A stretch of 64,000 bases of DNA from Chloroflexi bacterium HGW-Chloroflexi-10 (GTDB lineage Bacteria > Chloroflexota > Anaerolineae > Anaerolineales > Anaerolineaceae). The translations under genes and the position numbers were made by a program. The stretch covers positions 327,527 to 391,526 of the forward strand of contig PHBZ01000001.1 in the NCBI GenBank assembly GCA_002840755.1, read 5' to 3'. Shown piece after piece: positions 1 to 8,054 of this stretch. The first letter of the stretch is position 1, and each line of letters starts with the position of its first letter. The notes below the pieces were generated by a model. That model was given only the letters and a program-made list of their open reading frames with translations, was not told where the DNA came from and searched no databases.

Positions 1-2
1 AG

Positions 3-140
3 GATATTGAAGCCGGACGTAAAACCGAAGTGGAAGTTTTTGGTGGAAAAGTGGTGGAAATGGGAAAAGAATACGGCATTCCCACACCAGCGAACGAAAC
101 AATTGTTCAAATTATTCACGTATTGGAACAGATTTCGTAG
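3..140 (+). CDS. 2-dehydropantoate 2-reductase, C-terminal end (partial)
   Basis: Only the last 45 codons are present; the gene begins left of the window. The reading frame ends in TAG at 138-140. The segment carries GRKTEVEVFGGKVVEMGKEYG followed by a proline-rich PTPANE stretch, which matches the C-terminal (ApbA_C) helical domain of ketopantoate reductases, the NADPH enzymes that reduce 2-dehydropantoate to pantoate in coenzyme A synthesis. The family also includes paralogues of other function, so the pathway assignment is weaker than the family assignment. Confidence 0.7.
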   Translation, partial: DIEAGRKTEVEVFGGKVVEMGKEYGIPTPANETIVQIIHVLEQIS

Positions 141-190
141 TTAATAGTGAAAGAACCATCTTTTTTCTATTAATTCAGAAATGAGGTAGT

Positions 191-715
191 ATGCACCCGG
201 AAGTAAAAACATTGATTGACCACTATAATTTCAAACCATTACCTGTAGAAGGAACATTATTTACAAGTACGTACCGTTCTCAAAAGGAATTTGTCGGGGG
301 GAATCCATTTGGCACGGCGATGATTGGACTTTACTGTGATGAGCCGTATAGTGTCTCGCTTTTTCACCGGCTGCCGGTGGACGAAGTCTGGCATTTTTAT
401 GGCGGAGATCCGCTGCGGTTGGTTTTGCTGCACCCGGATGGTTCGACCAGCGAAGTGATCATGGGCAGTGATCCGCTCAAGGGATACCTGGTACAGTTTG
501 TTATTTCGGCAGGAGTCTGGCAGGCAGGGCATGTATTACCTGGCGGAAAGTATTCCTTGTTTGGCTGCACAATGGCACCCGGGTTTACGGATGCCATGTT
601 TGAGGGCGGAACATATGAGCAGTTGATACAGCAATACCCGGAACGAACCGAGGATATCCGTTTGTTAAGTTGTAAAACGGAAGAGACTCACATGCCCAGG
701 GGGTTCGCTTCCTAG
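191..715 (+). CDS. cupin superfamily protein (DUF985/Cupin_5)
   Basis: A 174-residue protein of the DUF985 cupin group. It shows the family hallmarks: an N-terminal helix (HPEVKTLIDHYNF), then FTSTYRS, then the beta-barrel core with FHRLPVDEVWHFYGGDPL and VISAGVWQAGHVLPGGKYSLFGCTMAPGF, where the histidine and glutamate of the first and the histidine of the second cupin motif would bind metal. Length is normal for the family. A GAGG Shine-Dalgarno sequence lies just before the ATG. The family has no firmly assigned reaction. It is followed 34 bases later by a VOC protein and may be cotranscribed with it. Confidence 0.85.
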   Translation: MHPEVKTLIDHYNFKPLPVEGTLFTSTYRSQKEFVGGNPFGTAMIGLYCDEPYSVSLFHRLPVDEVWHFYGGDPLRLVLLHPDGSTSEVIMGSDPLKGYLVQFVISAGVWQAGHVLPGGKYSLFGCTMAPGFTDAMFEGGTYEQLIQQYPERTEDIRLLSCKTEETHMPRGFAS

Positions 716-749
716 AAAACGGCTGATTAATCGTAGACAGGAGAATGGA

Positions 750-1154
750 TTGAAACAAAAAATTGGGTTGGTTGCTCTGCTTGTCAGTGACTATGATGAG
801 GCAATTTCGTTTTATACCGGAAAACTTCATTTTGATTTGTTGGAAGATACCGATTTGGGAAATGGGAAACGCTGGGTTGTGGTCGCGCCGCCAGGGTCGC
901 TGGAAAGCCGGTTGCTGCTGGCAAAGGCAACATCTCCTCAGCAGGGGAGCAGCGTAGGCAACCAGACTGGTGGACGCGTATTTCTTTTCCTGTATACGGA
1001 TGATTTCTGGAGGGATTATCCGGTGATGAAAACCGCTGGGGTTCAATTCATTGAGGAACCCAGAGAAGAAATCTTCGGTACGGTGTGTGTGTTTGAGGAT
1101 CTGTATGGTAACAAGTGGGATTTTATTGAATTGAAAGCGACAGCTAATCACTAG
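750..1154 (+). CDS. VOC (glyoxalase/bleomycin-resistance) family protein
   Basis: A 134-residue protein with one vicinal-oxygen-chelate fold: LVSDYDEAISFYTGKL at the start of the first beta-alpha-beta-beta-beta module and VCVFEDLYGNKWDFIEL at the end of the second. Such proteins bind a metal and act as dioxygenases, isomerases or drug-binding proteins; substrate cannot be read from sequence. I chose the TTG at 750 because an ACAGGAG ribosome site sits at a suitable distance and the frame opens directly into the conserved first strand. Confidence 0.85.
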   Translation: MKQKIGLVALLVSDYDEAISFYTGKLHFDLLEDTDLGNGKRWVVVAPPGSLESRLLLAKATSPQQGSSVGNQTGGRVFLFLYTDDFWRDYPVMKTAGVQFIEEPREEIFGTVCVFEDLYGNKWDFIELKATANH

Positions 1155-1192
1155 AATAAGTCCGGGTTAGACATTAGAAGAAAGGTAAGACC

Positions 1193-1939
1193 ATGATCAA
1201 GCCAGCGTTTGTTTTGCCAGGTGAGAAGCTTCAGCAGGTAGGGCGAATCTTTGGTGCGCCATTGGTGGTTAAAGGTAAAACCTGGCTGCCGTTTGTCCAG
1301 TTGATTGCCTGGCCAATTACGGCCTGGATTGCGAAAAAGCGCCTGCCGCAGCGTTCCTGGTGGCAGGCTTTGGGTGTAGGCGTTTTAACTATGCCCGTGA
1401 TGCTGGCGGCAGAATGGACACACAATCTGGCGCATGCTGCGGCAGCACGTCTGGTGGGTAAACCGGTGGATGCTATCCGCATCACCTGGGGGATGCCGCT
1501 GCTGATTTATTATGATATTAATGATGCGATGGTGACTCCCCGTCAGCATATTTTTCGCGCTGTTGGTGGTCCTGTGTGGAATACGTTGCTGCTATCCCTG
1601 GCTATGGTTTTCAAGCGGTTTACTAAGCCTCAATCGGTGATGCGAGATATGGCCAATACAGCGGTTGGGACCAATGCGTTTATTGGATTGGTAGCGCTGC
1701 TGCCCATTCCAGGGATTGATGGCGGCCCCATTCTAAAGTGGTCTCTGGTAGAGCGCGGGCGAACACCAGCCCAGGCAGATGAAGTGGTCCGCAGGGTGAA
1801 TGGTGTACTGGGGATCGTGCTGGCGATTGCCGGGATTCTGTTTTTTAAGAAACGACGCTGGTTTATGGGTGGAATCATGTTGGAGTTTGCCGCTATTGCA
1901 TCAAGTATTGGCTTGGGTATTCTTAAAGAACAAAAATAA
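1193..1939 (+). CDS. M50-like integral membrane protein with degenerate zinc motif
   Basis: A 248-residue protein with several hydrophobic segments, resembling site-2-protease (M50) proteins. The position of the HExxH zinc motif reads HNLAH (residues 77-81), so the catalytic glutamate is replaced by asparagine. A second family landmark is retained as PIPGIDGGPI (near residues 173-182), which corresponds to the aspartate-containing NPDG-like motif. C-terminal helices include a GIVLAIAGILFF segment. The likely reading is a catalytically inactive relative that still binds metal or a partner; a distinct non-protease family is also possible. An AAAGG ribosome site precedes the ATG. Confidence 0.6.
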   Translation: MIKPAFVLPGEKLQQVGRIFGAPLVVKGKTWLPFVQLIAWPITAWIAKKRLPQRSWWQALGVGVLTMPVMLAAEWTHNLAHAAAARLVGKPVDAIRITWGMPLLIYYDINDAMVTPRQHIFRAVGGPVWNTLLLSLAMVFKRFTKPQSVMRDMANTAVGTNAFIGLVALLPIPGIDGGPILKWSLVERGRTPAQADEVVRRVNGVLGIVLAIAGILFFKKRRWFMGGIMLEFAAIASSIGLGILKEQK

Positions 1940-2010
1940 GTTGGAAAGAGGTTGCGGAGAACCTGAAACAATGGAATAATACAACTCCGTTTATAAGATC
2001 AGGAGGTTGT

Positions 2011-2469
2011 ATGACGAATCGGGTGATCCGTTACCAGGGTGCAATTATTCGCAATAGTCGTCTTTTATTGTTAAAACACCGCGAGCATGCTTCTGGACGA
2101 TCCTACTGGGTGATTCCTGGTGGCGGCAGGGAGGAAAATGAAAGCGAAGAGGCCTGTGTACAACGGGAAATGCTTGAGGAAACCAATTTGACCGTAACGG
2201 TTGAGCGTCTATTATTGGATGAATTAGCAGAACCGGGCCGGTTCTACCAGCGCTATAAAACTTATCTGTGTTACGCTAACGGCGGTGAAGCGTCACCGGG
2301 ATATGAACCGGAACCGGAAGCCGCACAGGTATATGCGATCGTGGAAGCCGCCTGGTTTGATTTGCTTCATCCCGAAACCTGGAATTTGGAAATGACAAAG
2401 GATCCGATCACCTTCCAATTGGTGAAAAAAATTCAGGCTCTGTTGGAATATCCGTTGGTTGGTTCTTGA
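2011..2469 (+). CDS. Nudix hydrolase
   Basis: A 152-residue single-domain Nudix protein. The Nudix box is complete apart from the last glycine: GGREENESEEACVQREMLEE (about residues 37-56) gives G-x5-E-x7-R-E-U-x-E-E, which binds magnesium and cleaves nucleoside-diphosphate-linked substrates. The GYWVIPGGG-like stretch before it (SYWVIPGGG) is typical. A strong AGGAGG site precedes the ATG. The actual substrate, a damaged nucleotide or a nucleotide sugar, cannot be told from sequence. Confidence 0.9.
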   Translation: MTNRVIRYQGAIIRNSRLLLLKHREHASGRSYWVIPGGGREENESEEACVQREMLEETNLTVTVERLLLDELAEPGRFYQRYKTYLCYANGGEASPGYEPEPEAAQVYAIVEAAWFDLLHPETWNLEMTKDPITFQLVKKIQALLEYPLVGS

Positions 2470-2504
2470 TAATTGGAAAATAAAAACGGATCATTGGTGG
2501 ATTA

Positions 2505-3353
2505 ATGTTTATCCCTGTAAATCTTTTTGGCATTTTCTTTGCATTGGCCTCTGCGCTTTCATGGGGTGGTGGCGATTTCAGCGGCGGTTTTGCTACACGG
2601 CGCAGTAATCAATTTCATGTGCTGGCCGTCTCTTCCATGTCTGGTATTGTCATTCTGGTGTTTTGCACGTTGATCTGGCACGAAGATATTCCATCTACTT
2701 CCAGTTTGATTTGGGCAGCGGCAGCCGGAGTGGTGGGCGCGGTTGGCCTGGCTTCGTTGTATCGTGCCCTATCTCTCGACTCTGCTGCAACGGTTGCATC
2801 TACTTCCGGGGTGATTGGTGCGGCTTTGCCCGTCGTTTTCAGCGCGCTGGTAGATGGAATGCCGGGTATACCGCGGTTGGTGGGTTTTTTGCTTACCTTT
2901 CTGGGGATTTGGTTGGTATCCCGTTCCGTTGGTGCGGAAACATCCATCTCGCGGCGGGGATTCTTCCTGGCTTGTCTGGCCGGGGTTTGTTTTGGTGGCT
3001 TTTTCATTTTGATTGCCCAGGTTGAATCAGGTGAAGTGTTTTTACCCCTGATTGTTTCCCGCTTTATTTCATTTTTTGTGGCATTGCTTTTCATCTGGTT
3101 CAATCGGTTACCTTTACCATCGGTAAAATCCAACCCTGTTACCCTGTTGGCTGGTGTTCTGGATGCACTGGGGAATGTGTTTTTCCTTTTGGCGGTTCAG
3201 TTTACACGTTTGGATATAGCTGTGGTCTTATCTTCGCTTTATCCGGCTTTTACCGTATTGCTCTCCTTCTTTATTTTAAAGGAGAAGGTATCCCGATCTC
3301 AACGTGTAGGTGTGGTAGTTTGTCTGGCAGCGATTGTGTTGATTACGATTTGA
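2505..3353 (+). CDS. EamA/DMT superfamily transporter
   Basis: A 282-residue polytopic membrane protein with about ten predicted transmembrane helices arranged as two EamA repeats (roughly residues 5-140 and 150-282). Characteristic pieces are the opening FALASALSWGGGDFSGGFATR, the GLASLYRALS end of helix 3-4, and the closing LSSLYPAFTVLLSFFILKEKVSRSQRVGVVVCLAAIVLI, the usual signature around the ninth and tenth helices. Members export or exchange small metabolites or drugs; substrate is unknown. It lies between Nudix and DUF3267 genes on the same strand. Confidence 0.88.
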   Translation: MFIPVNLFGIFFALASALSWGGGDFSGGFATRRSNQFHVLAVSSMSGIVILVFCTLIWHEDIPSTSSLIWAAAAGVVGAVGLASLYRALSLDSAATVASTSGVIGAALPVVFSALVDGMPGIPRLVGFLLTFLGIWLVSRSVGAETSISRRGFFLACLAGVCFGGFFILIAQVESGEVFLPLIVSRFISFFVALLFIWFNRLPLPSVKSNPVTLLAGVLDALGNVFFLLAVQFTRLDIAVVLSSLYPAFTVLLSFFILKEKVSRSQRVGVVVCLAAIVLITI

Positions 3354-3383
3354 AGAAAAATTCTGGTGAGGAAGGCAATTTGC

Positions 3384-3989
3384 ATGAATAGTTCAATCGA
3401 TTTGAAGGATACAGTTTACCAACGCAAAGACTATTCGGTTTCGATGGTGAAGGCGAATGTCTATGTTCTGTTATTGACCGCGCCGCTGACCTTGATCATT
3501 GCTGCCGCGTTTGGTTTGCTCTGGGGAATTGAAAAAATGTTGGATGACTTTTCCGCAGTTTATGAATCGCCGGCGGGTGTGTTTAGCAGTTATGCTATTT
3601 TCCTGTTGGTCATGATAGTTGGTATCGCGCTGCATGAATTCATTCATGGCGTTACCTGGAGCCTGGCAGGGTGTAAACCCTGGCGTTCAATCAAATTCGG
3701 TTTCCAATGGAAGACGTTTACCCCGTACACCCATTGTCTTGAACCGTTGCCGGTGAATGCTTATCGGATTGGTACGCTGATGCCCGGGTTGTTAACCGGT
3801 GTGTTTCCGGTGTTGGTGGGGCTGGCAATTGGCGATTTATGGGTAACTTTCTTTGGTGGTTTGTTTCTTCTTTCGGCTGGCGGGGATGCTCTGATTCTGT
3901 GGCTGCTGCGTAAGGTAGCACCTTCTGCTCTGGTGGAAGATCACCCAACGCAAGCCGGATGTTATGTATTGGAAGCGATAAATAATTAA
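3384..3989 (+). CDS. DUF3267 family putative membrane zincin
   Basis: A 201-residue membrane protein with hydrophobic segments at about residues 26-46 and 70-88 and two more near the C-terminus. Inside the second lies HEFIH (residues 84-88), the HExxH zinc signature of DUF3267 proteins. I start it at the ATG at 3384, which follows GAGGAAGG at good spacing, rather than the in-frame GTG 18 bases upstream that overlaps this ribosome site. The downstream LEPLPVNAYRIGTLMPGLLTGVFPVL stretch is typical of the family. The intact zinc motif contrasts with the degenerate one in the membrane protein at 1193. Peptidase activity is inferred only. Confidence 0.8.
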   Translation: MNSSIDLKDTVYQRKDYSVSMVKANVYVLLLTAPLTLIIAAAFGLLWGIEKMLDDFSAVYESPAGVFSSYAIFLLVMIVGIALHEFIHGVTWSLAGCKPWRSIKFGFQWKTFTPYTHCLEPLPVNAYRIGTLMPGLLTGVFPVLVGLAIGDLWVTFFGGLFLLSAGGDALILWLLRKVAPSALVEDHPTQAGCYVLEAINN

Positions 3990-3993
3990 ATGC

Positions 3994-4022
3994 AATGGGC
4001 TGGAGTCAAACTCCAGCCCATT
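3994..4022. terminator. bidirectional intrinsic terminator
   Basis: A perfect 13-base-pair stem (AATGGGCTGGAGT against ACTCCAGCCCATT) with a three-base loop sits exactly between two convergent genes ending at 3989 and 4053. The A/T-rich ends of the stem supply short T runs on both strands. Confidence 0.85.
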
Positions 4023-4052
4023 TACTAAATTTATATATTACCGGCGACCTTT

Positions 4053-4793
4053 TTACTGATTATCCACATAGATAGTGACAGCTTCCAACATGAAGGTGGC
4101 CAGGTCGGGGTGCATTTTGTCAAAGTTGGCATTGAAGCGTGGGTCATCATTGTAGTGATGGGCCAGGCCTACTAATTGCTCCAGGTTAGGCACCCAGAAG
4201 TTTGCCATGTGATCGCGCCAGCGTTGTATGCAGGCTTGCACCTCGGCAGAAGCAGCCCCTTTGGGCATGGCTTTGATGATATCGGTGTAGATAACATTGC
4301 CTTCATCCAGGATACGCTGTTTTTGGACAGCCGTATAATTTTTCCATTTCTCATTGGAAGAACGTACAATGGCCGGATCATACATGGTTTCAGCTTCTTT
4401 GGCATATTCAGCCTGTTGTTCTTCGCTGAATGCTGAAAATAATTGTTTATTGCTCATTTCTTTTTTTCCTTTCAGGTGATCAATTGTCAGATCGACCGTG
4501 TTTACCAGACGTTCCATCTGTTCAATGCGTTTTCGCAGTTCCTGTTTGTGTTTCTCCAACGCGGATAGCAGTTCAAAGTCACGGCGTCCCATGATTTTTT
4601 TAATATCTTCCAGCGGCATATCCAGTTCACGATACAACAAGATTTGCTGCAAGTGCAGCAGGCACTCATCCCCGTAGTAGCGGTAGCCGTTAACGCCAAC
4701 CCGGGACGGCTTGAGGAGGCCGATCTCATCGTAGTAGTGCAATGTGCGCGGTGTGATGCCGGCCATCTTGGAGATTTCTTTCACAGTAAACAT
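4053..4793 (-). CDS. MerR family transcriptional regulator with TipAS ligand-binding domain
   Basis: A 246-residue regulator. Residues 1-70 form the MerR winged helix (MFTVKEISKMAGITPRTLHY, then YDEIGLLKP), followed by the dimerising coiled coil (about 75-115) and a C-terminal TipAS domain (about 125-246, from FSAFSEEQQAEYAKEAE), an all-alpha globin-like fold that in Streptomyces TipA binds thiopeptide antibiotics. Family members activate transcription by untwisting promoters with an over-long spacer, and its own promoter has exactly that 19-base spacer, so autoregulation is likely. No obvious target transporter adjoins it. The divergent diguanylate cyclase gene starts 373 bases away. Confidence 0.92.
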   Translation of the reverse strand: MFTVKEISKMAGITPRTLHYYDEIGLLKPSRVGVNGYRYYGDECLLHLQQILLYRELDMPLEDIKKIMGRRDFELLSALEKHKQELRKRIEQMERLVNTVDLTIDHLKGKKEMSNKQLFSAFSEEQQAEYAKEAETMYDPAIVRSSNEKWKNYTAVQKQRILDEGNVIYTDIIKAMPKGAASAEVQACIQRWRDHMANFWVPNLEQLVGLAHHYNDDPRFNANFDKMHPDLATFMLEAVTIYVDNQ

Positions 4794-4799
4794 GCCAAT

Positions 4800-4830
4800 A
4801 GTATAAACTATGACGTTACGTTAATGTCAA
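4800..4830 (-). promoter_or_regulatory. MerR-type promoter, 19-bp spacer, leaderless
   Basis: On the minus strand TTGACA (4830-4825) and TATACT (4805-4800) are separated by exactly 19 bases, the hallmark of MerR-activated promoters. An imperfect dyad (TGACATTAA/TTACGTCA-like arms, 4829-4811) covers the -35 and part of the spacer. The -10 ends only six bases before the ATG at 4793, so the transcript should start at or within a base or two of the start codon, which makes the message leaderless. Confidence 0.75.
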
Positions 4831-4975
4831 GGGTAAATCGGCTTTTTTATATTTTTCCTTCAAATATTATCCTTCGGGTCTTGATATCTGAGCAATTTTC
4901 AATTAGAGAAATGAAAAAGGTTAGTATATTTTTTTGGCCGTAGAAGTGAGCCAATGTTTTTTCTGAGAAATTTAT

Positions 4976-5003
4976 TTGCCTTTCACCCTGATTTGGCTAT
5001 ACA
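4976..5003 (+). promoter_or_regulatory. possible promoter of the diguanylate cyclase gene
   Basis: TTGCCT and TATACA are separated by 16 bases. The match is fair and the distance to the gene is about 160 bases, leaving a long leader in which nothing else was recognised. Confidence 0.4.
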
Positions 5004-5166
5004 ATGGTATTGAAAATTTATTACCGTCCCACTACTTCTCATTCTTTGTTTTCTGATTGTTGGTTTATCAATTTAATAGTATTTATGTGCACTGCCGAAT
5101 TATCCTGCTGCCAGAATCATTGAGCTCTTCTTTACAATTATTGGTTGCCTGGAGAAGGAGAACGAT

Positions 5167-6675
5167 ATGCAAAAAACTTCCACAATTCAGCGATCCAGGT
5201 CAACTATACAATTTATTCTTATCCTGCTCGCTATTGGTATCGCTTCCTATTTGGCAATCCGTTTTGCATATCAGGTAGGTTTTGCAAATAACGACATCGT
5301 AGCAATCTGGCCGGCAGCAGCCTTGAGCTATTGGGCGGTACGCCGCTTTGGACCGTGGGCAATGCTGCCCATTTTTATGGCGGATGCGATTAACATTAGT
5401 ATTAATTTACAACACCTCATCCCCATTGGATATATAAACGCACTGGGAAATGCCGTAGCGCCTTGGTTAGGTGTGATATTGGAACGGGTCTGGAGCAAGT
5501 CGGAACAGCCATTTGAGAATGTGCGCTCCACACTGGCTTCTTTACTGGCAGGTATGGGCGTGTTAAGCCTGGTTTCAGCCAGCATTGGTACCGTAGCGAT
5601 TGCTGCGCATTATGATATACCGTTACCAGCTACAATGGCTTTGCTATGGCAATGGTTTTTAAGTGATTACACCGGCTGCCTGGTCTTTGCACCACTGCTT
5701 TTTACATTACCCCAATTACGGTTTCCTATCCATCAACGGAAACAGGCGGTAGTAGACGCCATTCTGGTGCTGGTTTCGATGGTAGGCGTATGGTTAGTTA
5801 CCAGTTCCGGTTTATCTGAACGTATGGGCAATTACCCGACAGCATTATTAACGATGCCAGCCATATTGTGGCTCGCATTACATGAAGATACCCCACGGGT
5901 GGTGCTTGGTTTGGCAATTCTTTCCGTAGGATCATTTATGTTCACAATACAAGTTGTGGATAACCTGGCAGCTGTTGCGTGGATGGCTGTTCAGTTATAT
6001 ATTGTGATGATCGTTTTTTGTGGTTATGTTTTACATGCATTGCAATTGGATCGTGCTCAATTACTGCAAACATTAGCCCGGGAGCGTGATTTTCTGGAGC
6101 TTCGAATTTCCGAACGCACCAAAGAACTGGAATTGTTGGCCACAACCGATGCGCTGACCGGTGCGTTGAACCGCCGTTCCTTCTTTATAACGGCGCAAAA
6201 AGAGTTGAAACGAGCCCGTGGGGTAAAGCCCTTGAGTGTTATTCTTTTGGATATAGATAATTTTAAGATAATCAATGACACATTTGGGCATGCGGTTGGA
6301 GATGAAGTACTGGTCATCCTGGTCAAGATAATCCAGGGTGTAATACGCGATGGACAGGACAATATGGCCCGTTTAGGAGGTGAGGAGTTTGCCATATTGT
6401 TGCCTGAAACACCTGTGCATTTTGCTATGCAAGCTGCCGAGCGCTTGCGGCAAGCTGTGGAAGAAATCTCATTTCAAAGGCCGGTATTATTTAATCAGGA
6501 AGGTATGGATTTTCAACAGGATGTGCGGATTACGTGTAGTTTCGGTGTGACGGAATGTGATTTACGGGCCACAGATATCAATCAATCACTTGTTCGAGCA
6601 GACAATGCATTGTTTCAGGCGAAACGTAATGGGCGCAACCGTGTGGAAGGCGATCTGTCTATAACCACTTTGTAG
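5167..6675 (+). CDS. MASE1-domain diguanylate cyclase (GGDEF)
   Basis: A 502-residue membrane enzyme predicted to make cyclic di-GMP from two GTP. Residues 15-300 form a MASE1-type integral sensory domain with about eight helices (note the IWPAAALSYWAVRRFGPW stretch). A short coiled segment (about 300-325, ISERTKELELLATTDALTGA) leads to a GGDEF domain with the active-site sequence RLGGEEF and the usual LLDIDNFKIINDTFGHAVGDEVL nucleotide loop. The allosteric RxxD inhibitory site expected just upstream reads DGQD, so product inhibition may be lost. A GGAGAAGGAG ribosome site precedes the ATG. The signal sensed is unknown. Confidence 0.92.
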   Translation: MQKTSTIQRSRSTIQFILILLAIGIASYLAIRFAYQVGFANNDIVAIWPAAALSYWAVRRFGPWAMLPIFMADAINISINLQHLIPIGYINALGNAVAPWLGVILERVWSKSEQPFENVRSTLASLLAGMGVLSLVSASIGTVAIAAHYDIPLPATMALLWQWFLSDYTGCLVFAPLLFTLPQLRFPIHQRKQAVVDAILVLVSMVGVWLVTSSGLSERMGNYPTALLTMPAILWLALHEDTPRVVLGLAILSVGSFMFTIQVVDNLAAVAWMAVQLYIVMIVFCGYVLHALQLDRAQLLQTLARERDFLELRISERTKELELLATTDALTGALNRRSFFITAQKELKRARGVKPLSVILLDIDNFKIINDTFGHAVGDEVLVILVKIIQGVIRDGQDNMARLGGEEFAILLPETPVHFAMQAAERLRQAVEEISFQRPVLFNQEGMDFQQDVRITCSFGVTECDLRATDINQSLVRADNALFQAKRNGRNRVEGDLSITTL

Positions 6676-7071
6676 GTTAAACGCTAAGTAGTAGCCATGT
6701 AGATAACCTTGAGAACAACAAGCATAAAATTGCTTTTTCAACCGGAAACCTGATTTACTGGACACACCTTTTCTTCAGAGCCTTTAACTTCATGGTTAAT
6801 TATGATATCCGTCATTGTTATGAGAAAGAAAAGGTTACTTAAATCGTTGGTTCGCGGGTAATCGGATTGTTATAATAAAACTGGTCACCCAAACCATTTT
6901 ATGAAAATAGCCGGCACATACTTCACTATGAGTAAAGTTTTTGCCCATCCGGATACCTTATTCATACAGGCAGCATTTGAATTAGATGACTGCTATTTTT
7001 GTTTGGTGAATAAACGCGTTTGGATAACCGAAACCTAAAGGATAAACTCGAAGCGAAAGAGACAGGATACA
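6676..7071 (+). other. intergenic leader upstream of pyrB-like gene
   Basis: No convincing gene is seen in these 396 bases. TTGGTT (6847-6852) and TATAAT (6871-6876), 18 bases apart, could be the promoter and would give a leader of about 190 bases. A 45-codon open frame runs from the ATG at 6901 to TAA at 7036-7038 but lacks a ribosome site. No attenuator hairpin with a T run was found. Confidence 0.35.
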
Positions 7072-8001
7072 ATGGCAACCATATTAAAAGGGAAAGATAT
7101 TCTGGATGTAAAGGATCTAAAACTTGAACATCTCAGCCTGATTATGGAAACGGCAACCCGTTTTGAGAACGTGATGGCTTCCGGGGGAAGATTGAACAAT
7201 ATGGATGGCAGGGTGTTGGCCACCTTGTTTTTTGAGCCATCCACACAAACACGGCTAACTTTTGAAACAGCCATGTTGAAATTGGGAGGGCATGTTGTTT
7301 CCGTGACGGATGCTTCCAGTTCAGCGATTAAAGGAGAAACACTTTTCGATACAGGCAAGATGATTGATGGATATGCTGATCTGGCTGTTATTCGACACAT
7401 GCGCATTGGTAGCTCTCGGGAATTAGCGGATGGTGCGGCTGTTCCGGTCATCAATGGTGGAGATGGATCAGGGCAGCACCCAACCCAGGCGCTGATGGAT
7501 CTGATCACCATCCAAAAAGAAAAAGGCCGGTTGAATAATCTCACGGTGACCATTGCCGGAGATTTGAAGAATAGCCGCACGGCACATTCACTGGCCTGGC
7601 TATTGGGAAAATACGGCCCGCGTTTCTATTTTGTTTCAACGGCGGAATTGAGAATGCCGGAAGAAATCACCAGGGCTTTACGAATGGATCTTATTGAAGT
7701 ATTTGAGACAACGAATCTCAATGAAGCGGCATTAAAGAGCGATGTGTTGTACATGACCCGTATTCAAAAAGAGCGTTTTTCGGATGAAGCAGAATATAAA
7801 CGACTGAAGGGTACTTATATTGTCAACAAAGAGTTGGTTGAGCAATCCAAACCCGGCATTACAATCATGCATCCATTACCCCGGGTAGATGAGATCACCA
7901 GGGAAGTCGATGATTATGAAGGGGCGGCATATTTCCGGCAAGCTGCCAATGGGGTTCCCATTCGTATGGCCATCATTGCCTTGATCACCGGGCGTGAATA
8001 A
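7072..8001 (+). CDS. pyrB: aspartate carbamoyltransferase, catalytic chain, with altered STRT motif
   Basis: A 309-residue carbamoyltransferase closest in pattern to catalytic chains of aspartate transcarbamylase, which condense carbamoyl phosphate and aspartate in pyrimidine synthesis. Recognisable elements in order are the carbamoyl-phosphate loop, the KGETL loop, RHMRIGS, GDGSGQHPTQALMDL, GDLKNSRTAHSLAWL, YMTRIQKERF and MHPLPRVDEI. The phosphate loop reads FFEPSTQTRLTFE, with glutamine (residue 59) where the family has arginine (Arg54 in E. coli). Everything else expected at the active site is present. No regulatory chain or other pyr genes adjoin it; pckA follows 53 bases later. A relative with a different amino-acid substrate cannot be excluded. 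Confidence 0.8.
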   Translation: MATILKGKDILDVKDLKLEHLSLIMETATRFENVMASGGRLNNMDGRVLATLFFEPSTQTRLTFETAMLKLGGHVVSVTDASSSAIKGETLFDTGKMIDGYADLAVIRHMRIGSSRELADGAAVPVINGGDGSGQHPTQALMDLITIQKEKGRLNNLTVTIAGDLKNSRTAHSLAWLLGKYGPRFYFVSTAELRMPEEITRALRMDLIEVFETTNLNEAALKSDVLYMTRIQKERFSDEAEYKRLKGTYIVNKELVEQSKPGITIMHPLPRVDEITREVDDYEGAAYFRQAANGVPIRMAIIALITGRE

Positions 8002-8054
8002 GAAAGTCATCACCAACTGTCAGGTCGTCAGGTATGCTTACATAAGGAGAAAAA

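Noticed and set aside
6901..7038. 45-codon frame in the leader before the pyrB-like gene, similar in size to the E. coli pyrBI leader peptide
   Set aside because: No ribosome site, no U-rich run and no attenuator hairpin were found; kept only as a note under the intergenic entry.
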